A stretch of DNA of 64,000 nt. It comes from Salibacterium aidingense DSM 18341 (GTDB taxonomy: Bacteria; Bacillota; Bacilli; Bacillales; Marinococcaceae). How positions within the stretch are numbered: the stretch's first letter is position 1; the number at the start of each line of letters is the position of its first letter. The notes under the pieces are model-generated. The model did not search any database. It worked only from the letters and a program-made list of their open reading frames with translations, and was not told the origin of the DNA. Positions 46,422 to 54,942 of this stretch are shown here, piece by piece. The stretch is taken from positions 215,448 to 279,447 of the forward strand of contig NZ_AUCI01000007.1 in assembly GCF_000429685.1 (NCBI RefSeq), given 5' to 3'. Position numbers and translations under genes: made by a program.

Positions 46422-46457
46422 AGATAGAGAAAATTTTTTGTTGAAGGATGAATACGA

Positions 46458-46721
46458 ATGGACTTAACCATTTTTATGACGGGAACAGGAATATTTGGAG
46501 CTGGATTCTTTTTCCTATTGTTTTGTTTATTGCGGAAAAAAAAGCTGGTTCTCCCGTTTATTTTGATGGGAACCGGGGTAGTGCTTTGTTTCTTGGGACT
46601 GATACTTTCTTCTCCTTTAACCGTGGAGGCAGGGGAGCATTCACTCCCATCCATGGAACAGAGCTTTCTCATCACCACTGATTTGAGACCACCGGAGCAA
46701 GCACTGCCGTTAAAACGATAG
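46458..46721 (+). CDS. Small membrane protein of unknown function
   Basis: 87 residues with two predicted membrane helices (about 7-25 and 30-52) separated by RKKK: IFGAGFFFLLFCLLRKKKLV and LMGTGVVLCFLGLIL. The C-terminus (about 53-87) is polar. GAAGGA lies 9 nt upstream and a plausible promoter precedes it. It runs against the ypbE-like gene and overlaps its 3' end by 50 bp. I do not recognise the family; an antisense or regulatory effect on ypbE is possible. Confidence 0.6.
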   Translation: MDLTIFMTGTGIFGAGFFFLLFCLLRKKKLVLPFILMGTGVVLCFLGLILSSPLTVEAGEHSLPSMEQSFLITTDLRPPEQALPLKR

Positions 46722-46908
46722 CTAAAAATAAAAGAAGAAGAAGTCTTGCCGTTGGAAAGCGAATGTTCCATTTTGTTTTGGACCGCCGGTACTTATGCGT
46801 TTCCGTTCTTGGCGGCAGCGATGAAGCTTCTCCCTCTTCCTTTATGTCCTTCTTGTTTTGAAATCTCCGACGCAGGCTTTCTGCCTGGTCTTTATGATTA
46901 GATGTCAT
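46672..46908 (-). CDS. ypbE: YpbE-like protein, short form without LysM
   Basis: 78 residues. A basic, arginine-rich cytoplasmic segment (LPPRTETHKYRRSKTK) precedes one membrane helix (ARLLLLLFLAIVLTAVL), and the frame then stops. B. subtilis YpbE at the same place after recS has the same N-terminal plan but continues into a linker and LysM domain to about 240 residues. The ATG lies at the recQ stop with a 4-nt overlap. It is either a shortened functional protein or a decayed remnant; the overlap with an opposing gene fits late truncation. Confidence 0.6.
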   Translation of the reverse strand: MTSNHKDQAESLRRRFQNKKDIKEEGEASSLPPRTETHKYRRSKTKWNIRFPTARLLLLLFLAIVLTAVLAPVVSNQW

Positions 46909-48413
46909 GATCCTTCCTCCTCGACTTCCTTATTCCCCAGCTGATGAAGAAGAGCCTGCAGCCTCTTTTCCCAGGATATACTGTCTGCCTTTTTTGAACG
47001 ATTCGCAGTTTTTCTCAAAGGGAGGGAGTGTCCACAGTTGTCACAGCAAAGCTCCGGGGAGACGGTTTCAAATTCACCAAATGCTTCCAATAGGGTTTGA
47101 CGCCGGCATCGATCCATCCGGCTTATCCATTGTTCCATTTGCACCAGTTTCTTGTGTTTCCATTCTTTTCTCCGGCGGATTACCGCAAGAATATATTCCT
47201 GTGGGTTCTGGTTTCCCGCCTTTTTAGCTTCTATCCAATAATAGTAAAAAAACCTGGCATGTACTTCCTCCATTCCGTATGTCTCGAGAAGAAGGGGATA
47301 AGTGAGCTCATTTTGGCCGCGGCTGGGATGGGAATCACAGACAATCTTCACTTCCTGTTCTGTTGGAAATTCTTTTTCAATCATTTTTCTTGGAAAGTGG
47401 CCGTCCTGTTCGGAATAAAGTAAAATAGAAAAACTCTGGTTTCCATCTCTTCCTGCGCGGCCGATTTCCTGCATAAATGATTCGATGTCCTTGGAAAAAT
47501 GAAAATGGATAACGAACCGAATATCAGGTTTGTTTATCCCCATACCAAAAGCATTGGTACAGCAGATCACCTCTATTTCCCCCGAAAGAAACTGCTGCTG
47601 TATAAGATGCCGGTCCTCCTTTGTCATCCCTCCATGGTACGCAGAAGTCTGCAGGGAGGTTTCCCTTCTGATAATTTCAGACAGTTCTTCCGCTTTATGG
47701 CGGCTGCTGACATAGACCATTCCCGGTAGAGAGAGGTTACTGACGTATTTTTTTAAGGCTTCCCTTTTTTCCAGTTCGAGATGCTGTTGATCCACATACA
47801 ACGAAATATTAGGACGGTCCACTGAATCACACAACACCACAGGATTGGAGAGTCCCAGCTTTTCCATCACGTCCTGCCGTACTTCCTCTGCCGCTGTGGC
47901 TGTTAAGGCAAGACAAGGCGGATTTCCCGACTGACGGCGGACTTCCTTAATCTTTAGGTAATCCGTACGGAATTCGTGCCCCCACTGCGAGATGCAGTGG
48001 GCTTCATCTACGGCCAGCAGGGAAACATGTAAGTCCTGCAATCTGGAAAGAAAATCCGGCTGCTGCACACTTTCAGGCGATATGTAGATTATTTTATAAG
48101 AGGAGAGATGTTTTAAAATATATTGTTTTTCCTGCGGGGTTAAAAAACTATTGTAGGCCGCGACCCGTTTCATTCCCATCTGTTTCAATTCTTGTACCTG
48201 GTTTTCCATTAAAGAAAGCAGCGGCGAAATGATAACAGCCGTCCCCTCTTTCCACAAGGCTGGTAATTGATAGCAGAGAGATTTTCCCGCGCCTGTTGCC
48301 TGCATGGCAAAAACATCTCTATCCTGTAAAACAGCTTCTATAATACACCGCTGATTATGTTTAAAGGATGTAAATCCAAACGTTTTCTTTAAAAAGTTAT
48401 CGAGTGTTTCCAT
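46905..48413 (-). CDS. recQ: RecQ-family DNA helicase (RecS type)
   Basis: 3'-5' superfamily 2 helicase. 502 residues from the ATG at 48413 (GGAGG 5 nt upstream). Motifs in order: MQATGAGKSLCYQLPA (I), ISPLLSLMENQ (Ia), VDEAHCISQWGHEFR (II and aromatic loop), LALTATA (III), AYHGGMTKEDR (IV), CCTNAFGMGINKPDIR (V), QEIGRAGRDG (VI). A C-terminal zinc-binding segment (CRRQTLLEAF, CCDNCGH) is present but no HRDC domain, like B. subtilis RecS. It overlaps ypbB by 17 nt. Confidence 0.94.
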   Translation of the reverse strand: METLDNFLKKTFGFTSFKHNQRCIIEAVLQDRDVFAMQATGAGKSLCYQLPALWKEGTAVIISPLLSLMENQVQELKQMGMKRVAAYNSFLTPQEKQYILKHLSSYKIIYISPESVQQPDFLSRLQDLHVSLLAVDEAHCISQWGHEFRTDYLKIKEVRRQSGNPPCLALTATAAEEVRQDVMEKLGLSNPVVLCDSVDRPNISLYVDQQHLELEKREALKKYVSNLSLPGMVYVSSRHKAEELSEIIRRETSLQTSAYHGGMTKEDRHLIQQQFLSGEIEVICCTNAFGMGINKPDIRFVIHFHFSKDIESFMQEIGRAGRDGNQSFSILLYSEQDGHFPRKMIEKEFPTEQEVKIVCDSHPSRGQNELTYPLLLETYGMEEVHARFFYYYWIEAKKAGNQNPQEYILAVIRRRKEWKHKKLVQMEQWISRMDRCRRQTLLEAFGEFETVSPELCCDNCGHSLPLRKTANRSKKADSISWEKRLQALLHQLGNKEVEEEGS

Positions 48414-49461
48414 GATGCCCTCCATAATAAGCAAGCGTTAAGCGGATCGAAAAATAATCGATGTCTTCTTCCTGCACTGCTTCTTTGATCGCTTTTAACC
48501 GCATGGTCTGCATTCTTCTGGAATGATACAGGATGAGCTGCTGGTTTTGGCTGGAAACATACTGTTCCAAAGGAAAATCTGCCTGTTCCGATGCAATTTC
48601 TACGATGTGGTCTTCAATCGTGCTTGTTTTCAGTTTTCGATGGAAGGCAATGTCATAAAGGGAATAATTCTGGTTAAGATAGCGGAGTGTCTTTTTTGTA
48701 GTGTTGGTTAACATGCTGGTTTGCACCAGATCTGCCGCAATCCTGTTTAATTGTTTGGAATAGCCGGCCTGTTCCAGCAGGTAATGGACCGCTGCCTGAA
48801 ACCGGAAATAGCACTCATCTGTATCTTTTTGTACCAGCAAAGTAAGCTGCTGAAAAGTCAATCCAGTATATCCGCTGCCGCTCAAACGATAGGTTATTAA
48901 TACAGCATCGAGCGGAGAAAGCCATTGTAAACAATTGTGCAGTTCTCTAAACATTTCCTCTGCCGCAGCCAGTTTTTCATTTTTGTTTTTCGGCCAGACC
49001 GTTTTCAGCCACTGCTGGACCCCGGGGTCTTCAAATACGGGCAGGAAGGTACGGTTCCCTGCCAAAGAATGTGAAATACACTGTACATATAAAGCCAGCC
49101 TTTTCCAGAAAACCGGGCCGCTTCTCCCGTACTGCCATCCATTAAAAAGAAGCGGCCATTCATAACCGGCAAGAAAGACTGCATTCTGCCTCCTGCCTTT
49201 TTCCGTTATACAGACACGGTTATCTCTCGTTGAAAAAAAGTGGTTACGAAGTAATTCCTCTGCTTCTTTCATAAAATCGCTCTCTTTCCAGTAAGGAAAG
49301 ATATAAAAATAGTTCGTCAGCCTGTACCATTTAATATCCTGGATGGTTTGGGAAGATTTTTTCCCTGTCATGATATGATACAGCGACTGGATAGATCTTT
49401 CCTGATCTATCTTTTCAGCCAAAAGTAAAAATATCTGCTGGCGGAAAGACAGATTACTCAA
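48397..49461 (-). CDS. ypbB: YpbB, helix-turn-helix protein paired with RecS
   Basis: 354 residues from a TTG start with GGGAGG 9 nt upstream. The long N-terminal part is helical without known motif (starts LSFRQQIFLLLAEKI); the C-terminal 90 residues (YSLYDIAFHRKLKTSTIEDHIVEIA split about residue 268) form the HTH_40 domain that other organisms fuse to RecQ helicases. Its coding overlap with recQ supports a shared role in DNA unwinding or repair. Divergent from fer. Confidence 0.88.
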   Translation of the reverse strand: MSNLSFRQQIFLLLAEKIDQERSIQSLYHIMTGKKSSQTIQDIKWYRLTNYFYIFPYWKESDFMKEAEELLRNHFFSTRDNRVCITEKGRRQNAVFLAGYEWPLLFNGWQYGRSGPVFWKRLALYVQCISHSLAGNRTFLPVFEDPGVQQWLKTVWPKNKNEKLAAAEEMFRELHNCLQWLSPLDAVLITYRLSGSGYTGLTFQQLTLLVQKDTDECYFRFQAAVHYLLEQAGYSKQLNRIAADLVQTSMLTNTTKKTLRYLNQNYSLYDIAFHRKLKTSTIEDHIVEIASEQADFPLEQYVSSQNQQLILYHSRRMQTMRLKAIKEAVQEEDIDYFSIRLTLAYYGGHHGNTR

Positions 49462-49525
49462 TTAAAACCGCCTCCCCGGGTTGTACTGAATAAAGAGCTG
49501 GAACGCCTGCTCTCAGCCTCTCCTG

Positions 49526-49554
49526 TTGAAAAGTTTACCATGAAAGCATACAAT
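49526..49554 (+). promoter_or_regulatory. fer promoter
   Basis: TTGAAA (49526-49531) and TACAAT (49549-49554) with a 17-nt spacer, about 70 nt before the ferredoxin start. Confidence 0.8.
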
Positions 49555-49558
49555 ATAA

Positions 49559-49870
<312 letters not shown>

Positions 49871-49980
49871 TGCCTTCTTCCCTCTACTGTTTGTACTATC
49901 TTTTCGATCATTGTTTTTATTTTTTTTCGTTTCCTGCTATAATTACCAAGGGATAATACATATTTGAAGGAGGCGCCATT

Positions 49981-50475
49981 ATGGCTGGTGAAAACAGAGA
50001 AGTAGAAGCTATTATTGAAATTCCGACAGGCAGTCAAAATAAGTACGAATTCGACAAGGATAAGGGACATTATAAACTGGACCGCGTCCTGTTTTCTCCA
50101 ATGTTCTACCCGGCGGAATATGGGTACATCGACAACACCCTGGCTTTGGATGACGATCCGTTGGATATTCTTGTCCTCGCCACTAACCCAACTTTTCCCG
50201 GTTGTGCTATTGATGCGCGTGTCATTGGTTACCTTCACATGGTGGATGATGGAGAAGAAGACCAAAAGCTGCTGGGTGTCCCTACAGAAGACCCGAGGTT
50301 TGATAATGTCCACTCTATTAAGGACATTCCCCAGCACAAACTGGAAGAAATCGCCCACTTCTTTAAAACGTATAAAGATCTGGAAAATAAAAAGACGGAA
50401 GTTGGAAACTGGGAAGATGCTGCTGCAGCCGCTCAATTAGTGGATGATTGCATTGAGCGTTATAAAAAACAGTAA
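49981..50475 (+). CDS. ppa: Inorganic pyrophosphatase, family I
   Basis: Hydrolyses PPi to phosphate with Mg. 164 residues; IEIPTGSQNKYEFDKD, the signature DDDPLDILVLA with three catalytic aspartates, and GYIDNT, FFKTYKDLE. AAGGAGG lies 7 nt before the ATG, and a TATAAT is about 40 nt upstream. This is the Mg-type family, unlike the Mn-dependent family II enzyme (PpaC) of B. subtilis. Confidence 0.95.
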   Translation: MAGENREVEAIIEIPTGSQNKYEFDKDKGHYKLDRVLFSPMFYPAEYGYIDNTLALDDDPLDILVLATNPTFPGCAIDARVIGYLHMVDDGEEDQKLLGVPTEDPRFDNVHSIKDIPQHKLEEIAHFFKTYKDLENKKTEVGNWEDAAAAAQLVDDCIERYKKQ

Positions 50476-50481
50476 GTTAAA

Positions 50482-50524
50482 AACTCAGCCCGGGCGTACC
50501 CGCTCAGGCTGAGTTCTTTTTTGG
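50482..50524 (+). terminator. Terminator after ppa
   Basis: AACTCAGCC/GGCTGAGTT 9-bp stem followed by CTTTTTT, 7 nt after the ppa stop. Confidence 0.92.
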
Positions 50525-50621
50525 GACTGAGATCCCTTATGACACCAATCTTGCGGACATATATTCCGTTAAATAATTTAAATCGATGAAATATTGGAAA
50601 ATATGTCCTAATCGCATGTTT

Positions 50622-51758
50622 TCACTCGGAGGAATAGTCCGGGAAGGTGCAGCTTTCCAGCAGCAGGGGTACGCTTGTTACCCAAATTCGGGCTGATGCC
50701 TCCATCGGCAGGGGATTCTGGCCTATACCCGTCTCCACCGTGAACCCGGGGCGCCTGAAGGTTTTAATGAACCAATCCTTATATCCCGCTTTACTGTCCG
50801 CTGTTCTAATGGCTTTAAAAGAACTTGCCCTGGCAAGCCGGGCGGCGAGTTCTTCACTCCCCTCCGGCTCGTGTCTGCGGTACCCCCAGTAAATTTCCTC
50901 CCCTTGAGAATGCAGGGCAATAATTTGAGAAAATTCTTCCTCCATTGTTAATTGGTACACCGCTTTCGCCTCAGGTTCCGTCAAAGGAGCCTCTCCTCCA
51001 TAATGCCGGGGAAACGGACGATCCGGACTTTCCCGCGCTTCTTCTTTCCATCCAGCCGGCCACTGATGATTCAAATCCACCCCTGCCGCATTGGCTGACC
51101 AATGCTGAAAATTCATCATTCCTCCATTTATTTGGAGAATGCTTTCTTTCTTCTCCCCAAGAGCTTCTGCCCCCTCCTGTACAATTTCAACACCATCTGG
51201 GTTTACCAATGGTACAACAAAAAGCGTCACTTCACGGAGGAGCATACAAATATCTATTCCATGCCATATCTGCCTGGAATCATTTTTTACCTGAAGCTCT
51301 TGAAGAAATCTCATTAATAACCAGGTATTCAGCCATTCATTGCCATGCCATGCGGCAGAGAAAAAAACTTTTTTCTTCCCTTTCCCTATACGAAATGACC
51401 AGATCGGTTTCCCTAACACCGAGGTGCCGATTTTTTCAGATGCAATCCCTGGAAGGTAATGCTGCCGGTCCGCTTCCAGTTCGCGCCATCCATATTCATA
51501 CAAACACTCCCCCTTTTTTTCATAAGGGGCACTCCCTTTTTGTTCCGGTATTTCCACTACTGTGCCAGGCTTTAAATACATACTTGAAGACAAATGATTC
51601 AGCCGCCTTAAATATACTTCCTCCACCTGGTGTCGATAGGCCAATTTCGCAAACGTGTCTCCCCTTTCCGTTTTATACTGTGCTATTTCAACCACCTCTT
51701 CCTGGGGCAATCCTTTATTTATGAAGTATATTGACTTTCTCCTATTCCTATGATACAT
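50622..51758 (-). CDS. M14 peptidase with LysM (gamma-D-Glu-diamino acid type)
   Basis: Up to 378 residues. An N-terminal LysM (about 27-70: YKTERGDTFAKLAYRHQV to LKPGTVVEIP) precedes an M14 carboxypeptidase domain: SAAWHGNEWLN (zinc HxxE), VVPLVNPDGVEIV, NLNHQWP-type VDLNHQWP, ALHSQG (zinc His) and FTVETGIG with the catalytic Glu. This layout is that of endopeptidase I, which cuts gamma-D-glutamyl bonds of peptidoglycan peptides in spore formers. No signal peptide. The start at 51758 lies inside the divergent serA promoter and has no ribosome site, so the true start is probably downstream, about 51690-51720. Confidence 0.85.
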   Translation of the reverse strand: MYHRNRRKSIYFINKGLPQEEVVEIAQYKTERGDTFAKLAYRHQVEEVYLRRLNHLSSSMYLKPGTVVEIPEQKGSAPYEKKGECLYEYGWRELEADRQHYLPGIASEKIGTSVLGKPIWSFRIGKGKKKVFFSAAWHGNEWLNTWLLMRFLQELQVKNDSRQIWHGIDICMLLREVTLFVVPLVNPDGVEIVQEGAEALGEKKESILQINGGMMNFQHWSANAAGVDLNHQWPAGWKEEARESPDRPFPRHYGGEAPLTEPEAKAVYQLTMEEEFSQIIALHSQGEEIYWGYRRHEPEGSEELAARLARASSFKAIRTADSKAGYKDWFIKTFRRPGFTVETGIGQNPLPMEASARIWVTSVPLLLESCTFPDYSSE

Positions 51759-51759
51759 T
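51731..51759 (+). promoter_or_regulatory. serA promoter
   Basis: TTGACT (51731-51736) and TACATT (51754-51759), spacer 17 nt, just before the T-box leader. Confidence 0.75.
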
Positions 51760-51766
51760 TACAATC

Positions 51767-52060
51767 AATAAAAGGAGAGGACAGATGTCCTTGTTGAATG
51801 CACAGTAACATAATGCGAAGACGAAGAATGACGAAATCCAGGTTTATAACAGAGAGCCGGGGAAGCTGGAAACCGGTATAAACCATTTCCGATAGCACTT
51901 CTGAGCAGCCGCTTTGAACCAAAGTAGAGGCGGACGGTTAACCCGTTACCTTGGAGCTTTGGCTCCCTGAGAAGTATTATTTCCAATACTTAAATGAGGG
52001 TGGCACCGCGGAAACTTCCGCCCCTTGCGAATTGATTCGTGTGGGCAGGAAGTTTTTTTT
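51767..52060 (+). promoter_or_regulatory. T-box riboswitch, serine specifier
   Basis: The T-box sequence AGGGTGGCACCGCGG is at 51997-52011, and the terminator ACTTCCGCCC/GGCAGGAAGT plus eight T ends at 52060. Stem I has CAGAGAGCCGGGG and GGTTTATA/TATAAACC, with GAAAT/ATTTC and GAAG/CTTC below it. The 3' side of the resulting specifier loop reads CGATAGCA, placing AGC (serine) at 51894-51896. Uncharged tRNA-Ser should allow read-through into serA. Confidence 0.93.
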
Positions 52061-52130
52061 ATACGGTAAAACCAGGAATTCTGTGCAGCTGAGGTGTAAT
52101 CTGTTATAAATAAAAGGAGTGGAGAAAGAG

Positions 52131-53753
52131 ATGATTCAACAGGCAGCAGCAGAAACAAAGAAGGAAGATGAATTAAAGGGAAAGGCCCGCATTCTGGTCT
52201 CCGATTCCATGAGCAAAGAAGGACTTGCCCCTTTACTGGGGCAGGAAAACATTGAATGTGTTCAGGAAAACGCGGATAACGTGGATGATTTTGAAAGCTA
52301 TGATGCCTTGCTGGTAAGAAGCGGAACCACAGTTACTCCGGAAATGATGGACAAAATGACAAATTTAAAAATCATTGCCCGGGCCGGAGTGGGTGTCGAT
52401 AATATTGATATTGATGCCGCCACTAAACGCGGGATTGTTGTGATTAACGCCCCGGATGGCAATACGATTTCTACTGCGGAGCATACATTTGCCATGATGA
52501 TGTCCCTCGCCCGCAATATTCCGCAGGCCAATGCCTCGATTCAGGCCGGGGAGTGGAACAGAAAAGCATTTCAAGGGGTGGAGCTGCGCGGTAAAACACT
52601 CGGAATTATTGGGTTTGGCCGTATTGGATCAGAACTTGCCAAGCGGGCACGCGCTTTTGACATGTCCATCATCGTCTATGATCCGTTTTTAACGCAGGAA
52701 AGAGCGGAAAAACTCGGCGTTGAACTTGGAGAACTCGATAACGTTTTGAGAACGGCTGATGTTATTACAGTCCATACACCGTTAACCAAAGATACCAAAG
52801 GTTTATTAAACAAAGAGAATATAGGAATAACCAAGCCGGGAGTTCTTCTTTTAAATTGTGCACGGGGCGGAATCATAGAAGAAGACGGGCTTTATCATCA
52901 TCTGGAAAGCGGGCATGTAGGCGGCGCTGCCCTGGACGTGTTTGAAGAAGAGCCAGCCCAGAACAACAAACTGGTGTCGTTCGATCAAGTTATTACAACT
53001 CCTCATATCGCAGCTTCTACGAAAGAGGCGCAGATGAATGTAGCAGCTCAGGTTTCCGAAGAAGTTCTGCAGTTCTTAAACGGAATGCCGGCATTGAACT
53101 CTATCAATCTGCCCACGATGTCGAAAGAAAAATTTGAAACACTGCAGCCTTATTATGAACTATCCAAAAAAATGGGATATATTTTATCACAAAGCATGAA
53201 AAGCCCTGTTCAGGACATCGAGGTCCATTACAGCGGTGAAGTGACAGAACTGGAAACGTCGGTTCTGACCCGCTCCCTTGTGGCCGGCTTCCTGAGTACA
53301 AGAATTGATGCTCCTGTAAACGACGTGAATGCTTCCATTATTGCAAAAGAACGTGGTATTACGTATGGAGAAAAGCATCACATGAATACATTGGGTTATT
53401 CCAATCTAATGCAGGCTACGGTCTATGGGGAGAACCGCAGTTTTACCATACACGGCACGTATGTGAAAGAATACGGCCCCCGCATCGTACGCATTAATGA
53501 CTTTAACGTTGACTTTTATCCGACCGGACACCTCATCTACATCCAGCATTCCGATAAACCCGGGGTTATTGGAAAAATGGGGCAGCTCCTTGGAAAACAC
53601 GAGGTCAATATTGCAACAATGCAGGTGGGACGTAAAGAAGAAGGCGGGGACGCCATTATGATGCTGGCCGTAGATAAAGAAGCAAGCGAAGACGTGGTGG
53701 AAGATTTAACTTCCATTGAAGAAATCAAACGCGCCGACAAAATTGAAGTATAA
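52131..53753 (+). CDS. serA: D-3-phosphoglycerate dehydrogenase
   Basis: First enzyme of serine synthesis, oxidising 3-phosphoglycerate with NAD. 540 residues from the ATG at 52131 (GGAG 6 nt upstream). Substrate domain LLVRSGTTVT, nucleotide loop GIIGFGRIGSELAKRAR, catalytic Arg in CARGGIIEEDGL, Glu in FEEEPA and His in TTPHIAAST. An intervening ASB domain (about 325-460) and a C-terminal ACT domain (about 468-540, LIYIQHSDKPGVIGKMG) suggest serine feedback. Single-gene unit under a serine T-box. Confidence 0.96.
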   Translation: MIQQAAAETKKEDELKGKARILVSDSMSKEGLAPLLGQENIECVQENADNVDDFESYDALLVRSGTTVTPEMMDKMTNLKIIARAGVGVDNIDIDAATKRGIVVINAPDGNTISTAEHTFAMMMSLARNIPQANASIQAGEWNRKAFQGVELRGKTLGIIGFGRIGSELAKRARAFDMSIIVYDPFLTQERAEKLGVELGELDNVLRTADVITVHTPLTKDTKGLLNKENIGITKPGVLLLNCARGGIIEEDGLYHHLESGHVGGAALDVFEEEPAQNNKLVSFDQVITTPHIAASTKEAQMNVAAQVSEEVLQFLNGMPALNSINLPTMSKEKFETLQPYYELSKKMGYILSQSMKSPVQDIEVHYSGEVTELETSVLTRSLVAGFLSTRIDAPVNDVNASIIAKERGITYGEKHHMNTLGYSNLMQATVYGENRSFTIHGTYVKEYGPRIVRINDFNVDFYPTGHLIYIQHSDKPGVIGKMGQLLGKHEVNIATMQVGRKEEGGDAIMMLAVDKEASEDVVEDLTSIEEIKRADKIEV

Positions 53754-53764
53754 GAACGAAGGGG

Positions 53765-54050
53765 TATGAGTCTGGGACAAAACATTATCAAGGACAAAAA
53801 ATCCGAACGATTTTTTCCATAAATCGTTCGGATTTTTGTGTATTGTTCTATCGCTGCGTCAAAAATAGGTCGCTTTCCGCGGGCACGGCTCGAATAAAGG
53901 AGGAACGGCTAAGGACGGCACATCCTGTGCCGACGCCGATCTGACCCGCATCCTGCGGGCCCTCGGGAAAAAATCCCTTCCTGCGGGGTCTCGAGACTCG
54001 TGCTTTTCCCGCAGGAGTCGACCTATTTTGACTCCGCTGAATGGACGTTC
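53765..54050. repeat. Dispersed repeat, copy B (long form)
   Basis: Begins TGGGACAAAAC, then the hairpin AAAAATCCGAACGATT/AATCGTTCGGATTTTT (53796-53837), which also terminates serA. After it come CGCTGCGTCA, CGCTTTCCGCGGGC and CCTGCGGGGTCTCGAGAC, shared with copy A. Sequences GTCAAAAATAGGTCG (about 53858) and CGACCTATTTTGAC (about 54018) are inverted copies 160 nt apart, so the element has MITE-like ends. No open frame of note. Confidence 0.8.
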
Positions 54051-54461
54051 TTGTTATATAAACCCTAAGATGTCCGTTTTACCAATTTTTCTTTCGTTTG
54101 GCCCAACCTCCTTCTCTATTCAGCCGAGGCCGGTCACGGAGACCCCGGATTCACTTGGTAATGCGAGCTTCTTTACCAAGTGAGCTGAAGCCGTCGCCAT
54201 GGAAAGTGCAGGGACCGGGTGCAGCGATCCCATCGTCATTGTTTTGTTCGGGTTTTCGGCCAGCTCCTATCCTTCTGTCCCGGCCTCTTTCCTGTGGCAA
54301 AGAAAATGTAACCGAGGCAGAGGCGGAAGGCGGCGACTCCGGGCCAACAGGATGTTGGTCATGCAGGCGCTGCCACGTGATGTGGCGGTTTTCCCTGTTT
54401 CCTTTTCAAGCAGCAGGCGGACGATTTTTTGCTTATTATGGCTTGAACAGCTCTTTTATTG
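54051..54461. other. Gene-free region with an inverted repeat
   Basis: About 400 nt without a supported gene. Two overlapping plus-strand frames (54098-54547, 54199-54558) are rich in Arg, Cys and Ser, lack ribosome sites and run into the minus-strand gene, so they look like noise. CACTTGGTAA/TTACCAAGTG (54152-54182) is a perfect 10-bp stem with an 11-nt loop and no T run, so it is not an ordinary terminator. Confidence 0.5.
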
Positions 54462-54869
54462 TTATGATTCGGGCCAGATATACTCCAAAATTTTATTCCA
54501 TTGGGATTTACGGGGCATCGCAAGGAACTCCCGGCCTTTGTCGGTGATGGCGGCATAACAGCCTTCCTTGCTTATCCATTCTTCGGTATGCGCCACCGTC
54601 TCCATAAAACGATACAGCACAATATCTCTTGGTTTTTTGCTTTTCGTTAAAAATCTGTACTTAAAGACGCCTTCCATTCCTCTCCAAAAACGCTGATGAA
54701 GATAGTCCTCCTTATCGAGACGGATCTGCCCATGAAGGGCAATTTTACGTAACAGAAACAGAAAGGCGTCGAGCATCCATTCCTCATTTTCATATTTCCC
54801 TGTCTGTTGGTTCAGCCATATTAAAAAAGAGGTATCCAGGTATATTTCGTTTGATGAACGGTATTCCAT
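54462..54869 (-). CDS. Hypothetical protein, possible winged helix
   Basis: 135 residues, not recognised. It is rich in Arg, Lys, Trp and Tyr. The C-terminal half (VLYRFMETVAHTEEWISKE, then YAAITDKGREFLAMP) has the helix-helix-wing look of winged-helix DNA-binding proteins, where ITDKGREFL often ends the wing. The N-terminal 50 residues are helical (EEWMLDAFLFLLRKIAL). AAGGA is 10 nt before the ATG. It stands alone between a repeat region and the M23 gene. Confidence 0.6.
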   Translation of the reverse strand: MEYRSSNEIYLDTSFLIWLNQQTGKYENEEWMLDAFLFLLRKIALHGQIRLDKEDYLHQRFWRGMEGVFKYRFLTKSKKPRDIVLYRFMETVAHTEEWISKEGCYAAITDKGREFLAMPRKSQWNKILEYIWPES

Positions 54870-54942
54870 ATGCCAGGCTTCCTTTTCGAACAGAATACCT
54901 CTATTTTACCACACCTATTTTATTTCTATCTAAGCAGGTTTT

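Noticed and set aside
46415..46771. 118-residue minus-strand frame over the small membrane protein
   Set aside because: Rich in Ser and Lys without pattern, no ribosome site, and it conflicts with better-supported genes on both strands.
50945..51724. 259-residue plus-strand frame opposite the M14 peptidase gene
   Set aside because: Antisense shadow; the minus strand has all zinc-peptidase motifs.
54098..54558. 149- and 119-residue overlapping frames on the plus strand
   Set aside because: No ribosome sites, low-complexity Arg/Ser/Cys composition, and both run into the minus-strand gene at 54462-54869.
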